A DNA stretch of 64,000 nucleotides, from the NCBI RefSeq assembly GCF_900091505.1, contig NZ_LT607409.1, positions 992,001-1,056,000 of the forward strand. Reading direction: 5' to 3'. Below the pieces are notes generated by a model. That model saw only the letters and a program-made list of their open reading frames with translations. It made no database searches and was not told the origin of the DNA. This document shows, one piece after another, positions 17,858 through 28,681 of this stretch. Every line of letters starts with the position of its first letter. Positions within the stretch are counted from its first letter, which is position 1. Source of the DNA: Micromonospora chokoriensis. Its GTDB lineage: Bacteria > Actinomycetota > Actinomycetes > Mycobacteriales > Micromonosporaceae. The translations under genes and the position numbers were made by a program.

Positions 17858-19482
17858 CACTCGGCTCCTTCTCGCACACCGGCCGGTTCGGCCGCTGGGT
17901 CGTCACCCTTGACCGCAGCGATGAGCTGGGTGAACTCGTCGGCGAAACCCGGGTAGTCGGTGCGCGGCAACCCACCGGCCTCCACCAAACTACTACCGCC
18001 CGTCGGAGATCCTTCCCCGGGGTTGGCCGGCACCACCCGGAAGAACACCCGGCGACGCCGCCCGAACAGCGAACCCATCAGCCCGACCAGCAGGACACCG
18101 CAGCTGATCAGCAGCGGCGTCGCACCGGGGTCGTGTCGGACGGAAAGGGTGACGTACCGCTCGGTGCCCAGGAACTCGACGGTGGTGCCGTCAGCCAGGG
18201 TCCAGGTCTCGCCCTTCTTGAGCAGCTTGGTGCCGACCTCCTTGACCTTGCCGGCGCGCACCTGCCGCTGGTCGAGCTGGTAGACCGAGCCGGGGATGCC
18301 GGCGTCCATGCCGAGGTTGCCCTGGTAGGCGACCAGGTTCAGCACCGGGTTGCGCTCGGTCGGGTACTGCGAGCGGACGAACGGCCCCTGCTCGGGCGCG
18401 GTGGGCAGGTAGATGCCGGTGAAGGCCATCTGCCCGTCCGGGCTGCGCCGGCCGGTGGCCGGGTCGACATTCGCGTCCGGGAACGCGGCCAGGCCCTCAC
18501 TGGTCAGGCCCATGTCGCCGGTGGTCAGGAACGGCTCGTCGCTGACCTGGCTGTTGCCGAACCGGTCGGTGTAGCGGATCACCGGGGCGTACCCGTGGCC
18601 GAGCAGGTAGACGTTCGCGTCGGCCAGGCGCAGCGGCGAGTTCACCGAGAAGTCGGCGCTGCGGGTCGGCTCGTCCGGGCCGTCGACGGTGACCGTGGCG
18701 TTGAAGAACTCCGGCTGACCGGACGGCAGGAAACGCGCCTCGAAGTCGTCCAGCCGCAGGCAGAAGCGCGGTAGGTCGGCGCTGTCCACCCGGGGGCCGA
18801 GCTTCGCCTCGGCGTACTGCTGGCGGGTGTTGCAGAACGCGTTGTCCGCGCCCGCCACCAGCAGCCGGTTGCCGCTCCAGCCGTACCACGAGCCGAGCGC
18901 GACGCCGATCAGCACCGCGATGAGCGACGTGTGGAACAGCAGGTTGCCGGTCTCCTTGAGGTAGCCCTTCTCGGCGGAGACCTCGTCGCCGCGCACCTCC
19001 ACCCGCCAGCGGCGCTTGCGCAGCACGTCGGCGATGGCCGCGACGCCACCAGCCGGGGCGGGCAGCACGGTGTGCTGCGGCAGCCGGCTCATCCGCTTCG
19101 GCGCGGCCGGCGGCCGGGACCGCAACGCCCGGATGTGGTCACGCAGCCGGGGCGTGATGCAACCGATCAGCGAGGTGAACAACAGCAGGTAGATCGCGGA
19201 GAACCAGACCGACCCGAAGACCTCGAACGCGCCGATCCGGTCCAGTCGGGGGGCCCAGTCCGGGTGGTCGACGAAGTACTCGTTGACCTTCTCCGGGCTG
19301 ATCCCGCGCTGCGGCAGCACCGAACCGGGAATGGCGGCGACAGCGAGCAGGAAGAGCAGGATCAGGGCGGTACGCATGCTGGTCAGCTGCCGCCACGAGT
19401 TACGCAGCAGCGCCAGCAACCGGTTGGGCCGACGGCGTGGCGCCGGTGCCACGGTCTCCGGCCGGTCGTCGACGACCGTCAT
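17857..19482 (-). CDS. resB: Cytochrome c biogenesis protein ResB/Ccs1
   Basis: 541 residues with early membrane helices (ALILLFLLAVAAIPGSVLPQ and the FSAIYLLLFTSLIGC stretch), a long extracytoplasmic region (about 190-440) and a last helix near 460. SVLPQRGISPEKVNEYFVDHPDWAP is typical of actinobacterial ResB. It works with CcsB in haem delivery. Its start overlaps the ccdA stop by one base (TGATG). Confidence 0.93.
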   Translation of the reverse strand: MTVVDDRPETVAPAPRRRPNRLLALLRNSWRQLTSMRTALILLFLLAVAAIPGSVLPQRGISPEKVNEYFVDHPDWAPRLDRIGAFEVFGSVWFSAIYLLLFTSLIGCITPRLRDHIRALRSRPPAAPKRMSRLPQHTVLPAPAGGVAAIADVLRKRRWRVEVRGDEVSAEKGYLKETGNLLFHTSLIAVLIGVALGSWYGWSGNRLLVAGADNAFCNTRQQYAEAKLGPRVDSADLPRFCLRLDDFEARFLPSGQPEFFNATVTVDGPDEPTRSADFSVNSPLRLADANVYLLGHGYAPVIRYTDRFGNSQVSDEPFLTTGDMGLTSEGLAAFPDANVDPATGRRSPDGQMAFTGIYLPTAPEQGPFVRSQYPTERNPVLNLVAYQGNLGMDAGIPGSVYQLDQRQVRAGKVKEVGTKLLKKGETWTLADGTTVEFLGTERYVTLSVRHDPGATPLLISCGVLLVGLMGSLFGRRRRVFFRVVPANPGEGSPTGGSSLVEAGGLPRTDYPGFADEFTQLIAAVKGDDPAAEPAGVREGAE

Positions 19483-20300
19483 CAGATGCTCACCTCGCCC
19501 ACCCCGACGGTGGTCTGCAACCAGATCACGAAGCTCTGCCATCCGCCGGTGACCAGCGCCAGGCCGATCAGGATGAGCAGAGCGCCGCCGACCCGGGTGA
19601 CCCAGCGGCTGTTGCGCCGGACGGCGCGGAAGACCCCGAGCAGGCGTTCGAAGCCCAGCCCGAAGACCACGAACGGTATCCCCAGCCCGAGGCAGTACGC
19701 CACGGCGAGCACCACCGCGCGGTCGCTCTGGCCGCTCGTTGCCGCCATCCCCATCACCGCACCGAGCGTCGGGCCGGTGCAGGGCACCCAACTGAGCGCG
19801 AAGACCGCGCCGACGACCGGTGCGCCGAGCAGCCCGGCCGACGGCAGCCGGGAGATCCGGAACTCCCGTTGCAGGGCGGGGATCATCCCGAGGTAGCCGA
19901 ACCCGAGCACGATGATCAGCACGCCGACGACGATTTCGAGCTGCCGCTCGTACTCGAAGAAGACCCGACCGATACCGGCGAACAGGATGGCGGTCGCGAC
20001 GAAGACGATGGTGAAGCCGGCGATGAAGAGCAACGTGCCCGCGAGCACCCGGCCCTTGACGGCGACCGTGGCGGCCCGCTCACGGACCGCAACCCCGCCG
20101 TCGCCGTCGGGTGCCGGGTCCGCCGGGGTCCGGCGGCCTTCGAGGTCCGCCCCGGCGAGGCCGGTGACGTACGACAGGTAGCCGGGGACGAGCGGGAGCA
20201 CGCACGGGGAGAGGAAACTGACCAGACCGGCGAGCGCCGCCGCGCCGATGGCGAGCAGCAGCGGCCCGCTGAGGGCCAGCTCCTTGAAGGTCTCACCCAT
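19482..20300 (-). CDS. ccdA: CcdA thiol-disulfide transporter
   Basis: 272 residues, six membrane helices. Paired cysteines lie in LSPCVLPLVPGYLSYV and SWVPCTGPTLGAV, the CcdA redox pair. It passes reductant across the membrane to the thioredoxin-like ResA, keeping apocytochrome cysteines reduced. One-base overlap with resA upstream. Confidence 0.94.
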   Translation of the reverse strand: MGETFKELALSGPLLLAIGAAALAGLVSFLSPCVLPLVPGYLSYVTGLAGADLEGRRTPADPAPDGDGGVAVRERAATVAVKGRVLAGTLLFIAGFTIVFVATAILFAGIGRVFFEYERQLEIVVGVLIIVLGFGYLGMIPALQREFRISRLPSAGLLGAPVVGAVFALSWVPCTGPTLGAVMGMAATSGQSDRAVVLAVAYCLGLGIPFVVFGLGFERLLGVFRAVRRNSRWVTRVGGALLILIGLALVTGGWQSFVIWLQTTVGVGEVSI

Positions 20301-20869
20301 CAGTTCGGCGCCGGCTTCTCGGCCGCGATCCGCTCGACGATCGGTTGCAGGCCCTCCTGCTTGACGGCGGCCCGGATCACCGAGGCGATCCGCCCCTCCC
20401 GGTCGAGAACCACCGTCGCGGGGACGGTGTTCGGCGGGATGTCCAGGTTGAGCGCCAGCCGGCTGGCCGGGTCGAACAGGCTCGGGTAGGTGACCCGGCC
20501 CTGCTCGAACGCCTTGGCCTTGTCCCGCGAATCCTGCACGTTGATGCCGAGGAAGCTCACCCCGGAACCCTTGGTGGCCTGGTAGACGGCTTCCAGGTCG
20601 TCCGCCTCGGCGCGGCACGGCGCGCACCAGGAGCCCCAGAAGTTGACCACGACGACCTGGCCCCGGGCCTGGGTGACGTCATAGGTGCCGCCGAGGAGCA
20701 ACTCCCCGGCGAGTTTCGGAGGAGCCGAGCGCTGGTCCGGGGCGCACTCGAAGATCCCGTCGGTGGTGGCCGTGCAGGTCTTCTCCTGCCCCTTCGACGA
20801 CGTGCAGCCGACCAGCGCCACCGCGGCGACTCCTGCGAGCAGGCCGGCGGTCCACCTCCGGGCGTTCAT
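20300..20869 (-). CDS. resA: ResA/TlpA-type thiol-disulfide oxidoreductase lipoprotein
   Basis: 189 residues. Signal peptide with lipobox ALVGC (Cys22), then a thioredoxin fold with the WCAPC active site (NFWGSWCAPCRAEADDLE) and a cis-Pro loop near TVPATVVLD. It would reduce the CXXCH motif of apocytochrome c outside the membrane, supplied with electrons by CcdA. One-base overlaps on both sides. Confidence 0.92.
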   Translation of the reverse strand: MNARRWTAGLLAGVAAVALVGCTSSKGQEKTCTATTDGIFECAPDQRSAPPKLAGELLLGGTYDVTQARGQVVVVNFWGSWCAPCRAEADDLEAVYQATKGSGVSFLGINVQDSRDKAKAFEQGRVTYPSLFDPASRLALNLDIPPNTVPATVVLDREGRIASVIRAAVKQEGLQPIVERIAAEKPAPN

Positions 20870-21516
20870 CAGGCCCCCTTGGCCGTCCGGGCTGTCGCGG
20901 AGAGGGCGATCAGGTGCGCGGCCGGCTCGCTGTAGCCGATGCCCACCACCTTCGCGCCGTCGAAGTGGAACGAGGTGAGGCTCGCCAGCCCGCACTGCCG
21001 CTTGCGCGGGTCGTGCCAGAGCCGCTTGCGTTCGACGTGGCGACGCAGCGTCCAGATCGGCAACTGGTGCGACACCAGCACCGCCTCGCGCCCCTCGGCG
21101 GCGACCCGGGCGGCCTGCACGGCGGCGAACATCCGCTCGGCGATCACCCGGTACGCCTCACCCCAGGACGGGGTCACCGGGTCGCGCAGCACCCACCAGT
21201 TGCGCGGGTCACGGAACGACCCGTCGCCCGGGGACACCTTCTTGCCCTCGAACCAGTTGGCGCTCTCGATCAGCCGCTCGTCCACCCCGACCGGCAGCCC
21301 GAACTGGGCGGCGATCGGCTCGGCGGTCTGCTGGGCGCGTTCCAGCGGGCTGGCCACCACGTGCACGATCTCCCGCTCGGCCAGGCCCTGCGCGGCGGCC
21401 TTGGCCATCTGCACACCCAGCTCGGAGAGGCGGAAACCGGGCAACCGCCCGTAGAGAATCTGATCCGGGTTGTGCACCTCGCCGTGCCGCAGCACGTGGA
21501 CCACCGTCTTACTCAC
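20869..21516 (-). CDS. Histidine phosphatase superfamily (phosphoglycerate mutase-like)
   Basis: 215 residues from GTG 21516. Catalytic LRHGE (His14 region) near the N-terminus, then SPLERAQQTAEPIA with the second Arg, and VLVSHQLPIWTL with the second His. The family covers phosphatases and mutases; the substrate is not evident. It is the gene between hemL and resA, placing it in the haem/cytochrome c operon. Confidence 0.88.
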   Translation of the reverse strand: MSKTVVHVLRHGEVHNPDQILYGRLPGFRLSELGVQMAKAAAQGLAEREIVHVVASPLERAQQTAEPIAAQFGLPVGVDERLIESANWFEGKKVSPGDGSFRDPRNWWVLRDPVTPSWGEAYRVIAERMFAAVQAARVAAEGREAVLVSHQLPIWTLRRHVERKRLWHDPRKRQCGLASLTSFHFDGAKVVGIGYSEPAAHLIALSATARTAKGA

Positions 21517-21521
21517 GTTGA

Positions 21522-22859
21522 CTACCCCCCGTGACCGGACGCCGCCGCCGCGTTCGCCGCCGTCGGCAGCGCGTCGGCGATGTGCTCCAGGGCGGCGTCG
21601 TCCAGCGCCGCCGACACGAACCACGACTCGAACGCGCTCGGCGGCAGGTAGACGCCGGCGGCGAGCATCGCGTGGAAGAACGCCTTGAACGCCGGCACCT
21701 GCTGGGTGCGCGCGCTGTCGTAGTCGACCACGTCGGCGTCCGTGAAGAAGATCGAGAACATGCTGCCCGCGTACGACAGGCGGTGCGGGACCCCGGCGGC
21801 GGCCAGCGCGTCGGAGGCCAGCTTGCCCACGACGGCGGCCGTGTCGTCGAGCTTGCGGTACAGCGCGTCGTCGGCGAGCCGCAGCGTGGCCAGGCCCGCG
21901 GCGCAGGCCAGCGGGTTACCGGAGAGCGTGCCGGCCTGGTAGACCGGCCCGGCCGGGGCGAGTCGCGCCATGATGTCCGCCCGCCCGCCGAAGGCCGCGG
22001 CGGGCAGGCCACCACCCATGACCTTGCCGTACGTCCACAGGTCGGCGTCGGAGGCGTCGAGGCCGTGCCACCCGGCGCGGGACACCCGGAACCCGGTCAT
22101 CACCTCGTCCATGACCAGCAGGGCACCGTGGGCGTGGGCGATCCGGGCGAGCTGCTGGTTGAAGCCGTCGCGAGGGGCGACCACACCCATGTTGCCGGCG
22201 GCCGCCTCGGTGATCACCGCCGCGATGTGCGGGCCCTCGGCGGCGAACGCCTCCTCGACGGCCCGGATGTCGTTGTACGGCAACACGATCGTCTCGCTGG
22301 CTGCCGCGCCGGTCACGCCCGGCGAATCGGGCAGGCCCAGGGTGGCCACGCCGGACCCGGCGGAGGCGAGCAGCGCGTCGACGTGCCCGTGGTAGCAGCC
22401 GGCGAACTTGACGATCTTCGAGCGGCCGGTGTAGCCGCGGGCCAGCCGGATCGCCGACATGGTGGCCTCGGTGCCCGAGTTGACCAGGCGGACCTGCTCC
22501 ATCGGAGTCCGGTCGACCAACTCGGCGGCCAACTCCACCTCGCCCGGGGTCGGAGTGCCGAAGCTGGTGCCCCGGGCGGCGGCGGCCTGAACGGCGTCCA
22601 CCACCTGCGGGTGGGCGTGCCCGAGGATCAGCGGACCCCAGGAGCAGACCAGGTCGACGTAGCGGCGGTCGTCGGCGTCGTACAGCCACGCGCCCTCGCC
22701 ACGGACCATGAAACGTGGAGCGCCGCCGACCGCCTGGAAGGCGCGCACAGGAGAGTTGACCCCGCCCGGCACGATGGCGCGGGCGCGGTCGAACAGGGCC
22801 TCGGAGGCCGGCGCTTCGGCCGGGTAGCGGCCGGATCCGGCGGAAAAGATGTCGGTCAC
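21522..22859 (-). CDS. hemL: Glutamate-1-semialdehyde 2,1-aminomutase
   Basis: 445 residues from GTG 22859. [17 protein letters not shown], the PLP lysine in [13 protein letters not shown] (about Lys279) and the N-terminal [13 protein letters not shown] are diagnostic for HemL, which forms 5-aminolevulinate for haem. It opens the operon that continues with the phosphatase and cytochrome c assembly genes, coupling haem supply to haem insertion. Confidence 0.95.
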   Translation of the reverse strand: MTDIFSAGSGRYPAEAPASEALFDRARAIVPGGVNSPVRAFQAVGGAPRFMVRGEGAWLYDADDRRYVDLVCSWGPLILGHAHPQVVDAVQAAAARGTSFGTPTPGEVELAAELVDRTPMEQVRLVNSGTEATMSAIRLARGYTGRSKIVKFAGCYHGHVDALLASAGSGVATLGLPDSPGVTGAAASETIVLPYNDIRAVEEAFAAEGPHIAAVITEAAAGNMGVVAPRDGFNQQLARIAHAHGALLVMDEVMTGFRVSRAGWHGLDASDADLWTYGKVMGGGLPAAAFGGRADIMARLAPAGPVYQAGTLSGNPLACAAGLATLRLADDALYRKLDDTAAVVGKLASDALAAAGVPHRLSYAGSMFSIFFTDADVVDYDSARTQQVPAFKAFFHAMLAAGVYLPPSAFESWFVSAALDDAALEHIADALPTAANAAAASGHGG

Positions 22860-23102
22860 GATGCCGCCATTGTGTCAGCGGCAAGCGGCTCACCAGCAGC
22901 CACCCCGCAGTCGGGTTACCAGGCTCACCCCCGGCCGGTGCCCGCCGGCAACGCCGACAGGGGGGCGCGCGGTGTGGGTCGCGACCGCTCACGACCTGGG
23001 CGGCTCTCGCTCACGACCTGCACGGCGGTGGCCCAGGACCCGCACGGCGACGGCCCACGGCCTCGACAGGCCGGACCGGCCGGATCGCGCTAGGCTGACC
23101 GA
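22860..23102. other. Divergent promoter region, hemL / STAS gene
   Basis: This 243-bp gap holds the promoters of both genes. I see the -10 of the STAS gene at its right end but no clear operator or leader element for hemL. Confidence 0.4.
23091..23096 (+). promoter_or_regulatory. -10 box TAGGCT for a leaderless transcript
   Basis: TAGGCT ends 6 bases before GTG 23103, and no ribosome-binding site is present. Confidence 0.5.
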
Positions 23103-23438
23103 GTGGATCGTGCCGAACTGTCCATCACGCTACACCGGACGGGCGACGAAGCTGTGCTTCGCCTGGCCGGTGAGATCGACATGCTCACGGCCGCGCAGCT
23201 CTCGACGGTGGTCAACGAGGTGCTGTCCGACCCGCCGCCGAAGATCGTCCTCGACCTCGGCGGCGTCACCTTCTGCGACTCACAGGGCCTGGGCACCCTC
23301 GTGGTGCTCAGCCGCAAGGCCAGCCACGCGCAGAGCCTGCTGATGCTGACCCACGTGGGCGACTTCCTCATCCGGGTCCTGGACATCACCGGCCTCCGCA
23401 GCGCCCTGATGATCCGCAACGACCAGCCCACCGGCTGA
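23103..23438 (+). CDS. STAS-domain anti-sigma factor antagonist (RsbV/SpoIIAA-like)
   Basis: 111 residues, a single STAS domain. The phosphorylatable serine lies in VTFCDSQGLGTLVVL. Unphosphorylated antagonists bind HATPase anti-sigma kinases and free a sigma factor. It sits near a SpoIIE phosphatase (28682), which could dephosphorylate it; this pairing is inferred from proximity only. Confidence 0.88.
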   Translation: MDRAELSITLHRTGDEAVLRLAGEIDMLTAAQLSTVVNEVLSDPPPKIVLDLGGVTFCDSQGLGTLVVLSRKASHAQSLLMLTHVGDFLIRVLDITGLRSALMIRNDQPTG

Positions 23439-23443
23439 CCGCG

Positions 23444-23998
23444 TCAGGCGGTGTTGCCCCAACGGGCCTGCTCCAGCATGCGTACCGCCCGCTCCCGGGC
23501 CTCCCCGTCGTCGGAGCGCAGCACTGTCGTCGCCTCGTCGACCGCGTCGGTGAGCCGCCGCCACTGCGTGTCGCGCTCCCGGACCAGGTCCGACTGGGCG
23601 GCCAACTGCCGGGTCTTCACCCACAGCTCGACGAAGACCGACACCTTGGCCCGCAGCACCCACGGGTCGAACGGCTTGGTCAGGTAGTCCACAGCGCCCA
23701 CCTGGTAACCCCGCAGGGCGAGCTGGGCGTCCCGGTCGGCGGCCGTCAGGAAGATGATCGGCACGTGTCGGGTCCGCTCGCGGCGCTTGATGTGACTCGC
23801 CGTCTCGAAACCGTCCATGTCCGGCATCTGCGCGTCCAGCAGGATCACCGCGAAGTCGTCCACCAGAAGCTGCTTGAGCGCCGCCTCGCCACTCTCCACA
23901 GCGACGGACTGGACCGGCAGGCCCTGGAGGATGGCCTCCAGGGCCGTCAGGTTCTGCCGCCGGTCGTCCACGAGCAGCGCCTTGGCCATCTGGGTCAC
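23444..23998 (-). CDS. Response regulator, REC domain with coiled tail
   Basis: 184 residues from GTG 23998. REC domain with VDD acidic pair, phospho-acceptor Asp in ILLDAQMPDMDGFE, Thr in FLTAA and Lys in YLTKPF. No DNA-binding or enzymatic output; the C-terminus is a charged helix (ERDTQWRRLTDAVDEA). It overlaps the kinase gene by four bases (GTGA), so it is the direct partner or a phosphate relay for that hybrid kinase. Confidence 0.9.
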   Translation of the reverse strand: MTQMAKALLVDDRRQNLTALEAILQGLPVQSVAVESGEAALKQLLVDDFAVILLDAQMPDMDGFETASHIKRRERTRHVPIIFLTAADRDAQLALRGYQVGAVDYLTKPFDPWVLRAKVSVFVELWVKTRQLAAQSDLVRERDTQWRRLTDAVDEATTVLRSDDGEARERAVRMLEQARWGNTA

Positions 23999-26900
23999 GA
24001 AGTCTCCTCGGTGCGGCTGCCGTTGATCCAGGACGACATCAACTCGATCAGATCGTCCAGGTCGACCGGCTTGGTGATGTAGTCGCTGCCCCCGGCAGCG
24101 AGCGCCGACTCACGATCACCAGGCATGGCCTTGGCGGTCAGGAAGACCACCGGCAGGTCGGCGAAGCGGTGGTTGCGGCGAATCTGGCGCGTGGTCTCGT
24201 AACCGTCCTGGTCGGGCATCATGGCGTCCATCAGCACGATGTCCACCTCCGGATGCTCGGCCAGCAGGCGGACACCGTCCGCCCCGTTGTCCGAGTACAG
24301 CACGGTCATCCCGTGCAGCTCCAACGCGCTGGTCAAGGCGAAGACGTTCCGGACGTCGTCGTCCACGATCAGCACTGTGGCGCCGTCCAGTTGCCGGGTG
24401 GCCGGCGCCTCCGGCCGCTCCGGCAGCAGCTCCAGCGGCGGCATGAGCAGCGACGACGGCAGGCCGGCCCGCTGCGGAGACGGCGGCTGGGGCGCGACCA
24501 CCGCGTCCGGAGCCAGCACCTGCGGCACGAACAGCGTGAACGTCGAACCCTGGCCGGGCGCGGACGACACGGTGATGGTGCCGCCGATCAACCGGGCCAG
24601 GTCCCGGCTGATCGACAGACCCAGGCCGGTGCCGCCGTAGCGGCGGCTGGTCGTGCCGTCCGCCTGCTGGAACGCCTCGAAGATGATCGACAACTTGTCG
24701 TCGGAGATGCCGATCCCGGTGTCGATCACGGTGAACGCGATCACCTGCTGGGCATTGGTCAGCGCCGGAACGTCGAACACCGCATTTTCCGCCGCCGGGG
24801 CGATCCGCAGCGTCACCGCACCGTTGTCGGTGAACTTCACCGCGTTGGAGAGCAGGTTGCGCAGGATCTGCTGCAACCGCTGCGCGTCGGTCACCAACGC
24901 CGGCGGCAGATCCTTGCTCACCCGTACCTGGAAGTCCAGGTTCTTCTCCTCGGCCTGCGGCGCGAACGCCTGCTCGACGAAGCCCCGCAGCTCGGTGAAG
25001 CGGATCTCGGTCGGCTCGACGTCCATCCGACCCGCCTCGATCTTGGACAGGTCGAGGATGTCGTCGATCAGACGCAGCAGGTCGGAGCCGGATCCGTGGA
25101 TGGTCCGGGCGAACTCGATCTGCTTCGGGCTGAGGTTCTGCTCCGAGTTCTCCGCCAACAGACGGGCCAGCAGCAGCAACGAGTTCAGCGGCGTACGCAG
25201 CTCGTGGCTCATGTTGGCCAGGAACTCGGACTTGTAGGCCGACGCCCGGGTCAGCTGCTGGGCCTTCTCCTCCAGGCCCAGCCGGGCCAGCTCGATCTCC
25301 CGGTTCTTCGTCTCGATGTTGCCCTTCTGCTCGGAGAGCAGCGTGGCCTTCTCCTCCAACTCGGCGTTGGTGCGCTGCAACTCCGCCGACTGCTCCTGCA
25401 TCTCGTGCGCCAGGCGCTGCGACTGGGCCAGCAGCTCCTCCGTACGCCGGTTGGCCTGGATGGTGTTGACAGCGATGCCGATGGTGAGCACCAACCGCTC
25501 CAGGAACGCGAGGTGCAGCTCGGAGAACGCCGACACACTGGCGAACTCGATCACCCCGAGCAGCTCGCCCTCGAACAGGACGGGGAGCACCACCAGGTCG
25601 GACGGGGGTGTCTCGGCCAGGCCGGACCGCAGGGTGAGTCGGCTGTTCGGGGAGGCGCTGACCCGGATCGTGCGGCGGGACAACGCGGTCTGCCCGACCA
25701 GCCCCTCACCCGGGCCGAAGGTGACGTCGGTGCCCCGTGCCACGTACCCGTAGGAGGAGGTCAGCCGCAGTCGCATGCTGCCGTCGGTGTCGTCGGCGAG
25801 GAAGAAGGCGCCGAGTTGGGCGTCGACCAGCGGCGTCACCTCCGTCATGATCATGCGGCAGACCTCGCCGAGGTCGCGCTGGCCCTGCAACAGGCCGCCG
25901 ATCCGGGCCAGGTTGGAGTCCAGCCAGCCCTGCTCGGCGTTCTTCTTCGTCGTCTCCCGGAGGGTGACGATCATCTGGTTGATGTTGTCCTTCAGCTCGG
26001 CGACCTCGCCCTGCGCCTTGACGGCGATCCGCTGGGTCAGGTCGCCCCTGGTCACCGAGGTGGACACCTGGGCGATGGCCCGCAGCTGCGTGGTCAACGT
26101 CGAGGCGAGCTGGTTGACGTTCTCGGTGAGGTCCCGCCACGTGCCGGACACGCCCTTCACCTGGGCCTGGCCACCGAGCTTGCCCTCGATGCCGACCTCA
26201 CGGGCCACCCGGGTCACCTCGTCGGCGAACGACGACAGCTGGTCGACCATCGTGTTGACTGTCGACTTCAGCTCCAGGATCTCGCCCTGGGCGTCCACCG
26301 TGATCTTCTGGCTCAGGTCGCCCTTCGCCACCGCCGTGGTGACCGAGGCGATGTTGCGGACCTGGCTGGTCAGGTTCGACGCCATCGAGTTCACGTTGTC
26401 GGTCAGGTCCCGCCAGGTGCCGGACACGCCCTTCACCTGCGCCTGACCACCCAGCTTGCCCTCGGTGCCCACCTCACGCGCCACCCGGGTCACCTCGTCG
26501 GCGAACGACGACAACTGGTCCACCATCGTGTTGACAGTCGACTTCAGCTCCAGGATCTCGCCCCGCGCGTCCACCGTGATCTTCTGCGACAGGTCACCCT
26601 TCGCCACCGCCGTGGAGACCTGGGCGATGTTGCGGACCTGGGCGGTCAGGTTCGACGCCATCGAGTTCACGTTGTCGGTCAGGTCCCGCCACGTGCCGGC
26701 GACGCCGCGCACCTGGGCCTGACCGCCCAGCTTGCCCTCGGTGCCCACCTCACGCGCCACCCGGGTCACCTCGTCGGCGAACGACGACAACTGGTCCACC
26801 ATCGTGTTGACAGTGGACTTCAACTCCAGGATCTCGCCCCGCGCGTCCACCGTGATCTTCTGCGACAGGTCACCCTTCGCCACCGCCGTGGTCACCGACG

Positions 26901-28365
26901 CGATGTTGCGGACCTGGCTGGTCAGGTTCGACGCCATCGAGTTCACGTTGTCGGTCAGGTCCCGCCACGTGCCCGAGACGCCCTTCACCTGCGCCTGACC
27001 ACCCAGGTTGCCCTCCGTGCCCACCTCACGGGCCACCCGGGTCACCTCGTCGGCGAACGACGACAACTGGTCCACCATCGTGTTGACGGTGTTCTTCAGC
27101 TCCAGGATCTCGCCCTGCGCGTCCACCGTGATCTTCTGCGACAGGTCACCCTTCGCCACCGCCGTGGAGACCTGGGAGATGTTGCGGACCTGGCTGGTCA
27201 GGTTGCCGGCGAGCTGGTTGACGTTCTCGGTGAGGTCCCGCCACGTCCCGGACACGCCGCGCACCTGGGCCTGACCACCGAGCTTGCCCTCGATGCCCAC
27301 CTCACGGGCCACCCGGGTCACCTCGTCGGCGAACGACGACAACTGATCCACCATCGTGTTGACGGTGTCCTTCAGCTCCAGGATCTCGCCCTGCGCGGCC
27401 ACCGTGATCTTCTGCGACAGGTCGCCGCGCGCCACCGCCGTGGACACCTGCGCGATGTTGCGGACCTGGGCGGTCAGGTTCGACGCCATCGAGTTGACGC
27501 TGTCGGTCAGGTCCTTCCAGGTGCCGGCCACGTTCGGCACCTCGGCCTGACCACCGAGCTTGCCCTCGGTGCCCACCTCGCGGGCCACCCGGGTCACCTG
27601 CTCGGCGAAGAGCCGCAGCGTGTCGGTGAGGTAGTTCATCGTGGCGGCCAGCTCGGCGACCTCGCCCCGCGCGCCGACAGTGATCTTCTGCGACAGGTCG
27701 CCCTTGGCCACCGCCGTCGCCACCTGCGAGATCGACCGCACCTGGCCGGTCAGGTTCGACGCCATGGTGTTCACCGAGTCGGTGAGGTCCTTCCAGGTGC
27801 CCGCGACACCCCGGACGTCCGCCTGACCGCCCAGCTTGCCCTCGGTGCCCACCTCACGGGCCACCCGGGTCACCTCGTTGGAGAACGAGGACAGCTGGTC
27901 CACCATCGTGTTCACGGTGCGCCCGATGCGCAGGTACTCACCGCGCAGCGGCCGACCGTCGATCTCCAACGCCATGTGCTGCGACAGGTCGCCGTCCGCG
28001 ACCGCCACGATGACCCGGGCGATCTCGGTGGTCGGTCGGCCCAGGTCGTCGATCAGCGAGTTGATCGCCCGCTGCCCCTCCGCCCAGGAGCCGTCCAGCC
28101 CCTCGTCGTCCAGCCGCTCGGTGAGCCGGCCGTCGCGGCCGACGATCCGGCTGATCCGGCGCAGGTCCAGGTACTGCCGCTCCTGGAGCGAGACCACCTC
28201 GTTGAAGGCGTCCGCCACCTCACCGGCGGCGCCCGCGCGGCGGGGAAGCCGGACCTTCAGGTCGCCGCGACCGATCCGCCGCAGTGCCTCGGTCAACTCG
28301 CCGAGGAGCGCCTCGTGGTCGGGCGCGGACGGATCCGCCACCGACTGCTTCGCCGTGGTCATCAT
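23995..28365 (-). CDS. Soluble hybrid histidine kinase with seven tandem HAMP modules, GAF, HisKA-HATPase and REC
   Basis: About 1456 residues from ATG 28365 (ATG 28362 is equally likely; GAGGA is just upstream). No membrane helix. After an N-terminal HAMP-like region (to about residue 150) come seven consecutive 92-residue units of the type [20 protein letters not shown] plus GDLSQKI. Then a GAF domain (about 790-960), a coiled coil, HisKA with the phospho-His in [17 protein letters not shown], HATPase with N and G boxes ([22 protein letters not shown]) and a canonical C-terminal REC ([18 protein letters not shown]). Probably a cytoplasmic sensor in which the HAMP chain relays signal. The frame extends upstream without a good start; I reject that extension. 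Confidence 0.92.
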   Translation of the reverse strand: MMTTAKQSVADPSAPDHEALLGELTEALRRIGRGDLKVRLPRRAGAAGEVADAFNEVVSLQERQYLDLRRISRIVGRDGRLTERLDDEGLDGSWAEGQRAINSLIDDLGRPTTEIARVIVAVADGDLSQHMALEIDGRPLRGEYLRIGRTVNTMVDQLSSFSNEVTRVAREVGTEGKLGGQADVRGVAGTWKDLTDSVNTMASNLTGQVRSISQVATAVAKGDLSQKITVGARGEVAELAATMNYLTDTLRLFAEQVTRVAREVGTEGKLGGQAEVPNVAGTWKDLTDSVNSMASNLTAQVRNIAQVSTAVARGDLSQKITVAAQGEILELKDTVNTMVDQLSSFADEVTRVAREVGIEGKLGGQAQVRGVSGTWRDLTENVNQLAGNLTSQVRNISQVSTAVAKGDLSQKITVDAQGEILELKNTVNTMVDQLSSFADEVTRVAREVGTEGNLGGQAQVKGVSGTWRDLTDNVNSMASNLTSQVRNIASVTTAVAKGDLSQKITVDARGEILELKSTVNTMVDQLSSFADEVTRVAREVGTEGKLGGQAQVRGVAGTWRDLTDNVNSMASNLTAQVRNIAQVSTAVAKGDLSQKITVDARGEILELKSTVNTMVDQLSSFADEVTRVAREVGTEGKLGGQAQVKGVSGTWRDLTDNVNSMASNLTSQVRNIASVTTAVAKGDLSQKITVDAQGEILELKSTVNTMVDQLSSFADEVTRVAREVGIEGKLGGQAQVKGVSGTWRDLTENVNQLASTLTTQLRAIAQVSTSVTRGDLTQRIAVKAQGEVAELKDNINQMIVTLRETTKKNAEQGWLDSNLARIGGLLQGQRDLGEVCRMIMTEVTPLVDAQLGAFFLADDTDGSMRLRLTSSYGYVARGTDVTFGPGEGLVGQTALSRRTIRVSASPNSRLTLRSGLAETPPSDLVVLPVLFEGELLGVIEFASVSAFSELHLAFLERLVLTIGIAVNTIQANRRTEELLAQSQRLAHEMQEQSAELQRTNAELEEKATLLSEQKGNIETKNREIELARLGLEEKAQQLTRASAYKSEFLANMSHELRTPLNSLLLLARLLAENSEQNLSPKQIEFARTIHGSGSDLLRLIDDILDLSKIEAGRMDVEPTEIRFTELRGFVEQAFAPQAEEKNLDFQVRVSKDLPPALVTDAQRLQQILRNLLSNAVKFTDNGAVTLRIAPAAENAVFDVPALTNAQQVIAFTVIDTGIGISDDKLSIIFEAFQQADGTTSRRYGGTGLGLSISRDLARLIGGTITVSSAPGQGSTFTLFVPQVLAPDAVVAPQPPSPQRAGLPSSLLMPPLELLPERPEAPATRQLDGATVLIVDDDVRNVFALTSALELHGMTVLYSDNGADGVRLLAEHPEVDIVLMDAMMPDQDGYETTRQIRRNHRFADLPVVFLTAKAMPGDRESALAAGGSDYITKPVDLDDLIELMSSWINGSRTEETS
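25960..27910 (-). repeat. Seven 276-bp tandem repeats inside the kinase gene
   Basis: Units of 276 bp (92 codons) repeat head to tail between about 25960 and 27910. The central units, at roughly 26440, 26716 and 26992, are nearly identical in DNA, including third positions. The outer units are more divergent. This pattern fits growth and homogenisation from the middle by unequal recombination. Confidence 0.9.
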
Positions 28366-28681
28366 TCCTCGCTCAACTCGGGGGCACCGGTCCGTGCGAC
28401 ACACCGGCACCCCATATTGTGCCCGCGCGAGCCGTAGTGCCAGGGTGCGCGACCCGCCAGGCGGCCGGGAGCACCACCGGGACCGTCTCGATGACGCTGG
28501 ATCGGGCACGGCCCGCCGCAGACCTCGCAGGCGTGACCACCAGGCCCGCAATGCCCGTCTCGTGCGGGCGCTCGCGTCGAGGCGGAGTCCGGACACCGTT
28601 CGACTGCCCGCTCCACCCGCCGGAAGGCTCGCGAGGGTGATCGGCTTGGCACCCGGCAGGGGGACGGTAGAGGATACGGGG
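28366..28681. other. Divergent intergenic region, hybrid kinase / SpoIIE phosphatase
   Basis: 316 bp between two divergent signalling genes. It must contain both promoters; I see no convincing -35/-10 pair, operator palindrome or structured leader. Confidence 0.4.

Noticed and set aside
25960..27910. Regular repeats considered as a CRISPR array
   Set aside because: Units are 276 bp, coding, in frame and without spacers.
24169..28437. 1422-residue open frame on the plus strand opposite the hybrid kinase
   Set aside because: Its His/Leu/Arg-rich repeats mirror the kinase repeats; it is an artefact of GC-rich codon use on the opposite strand.
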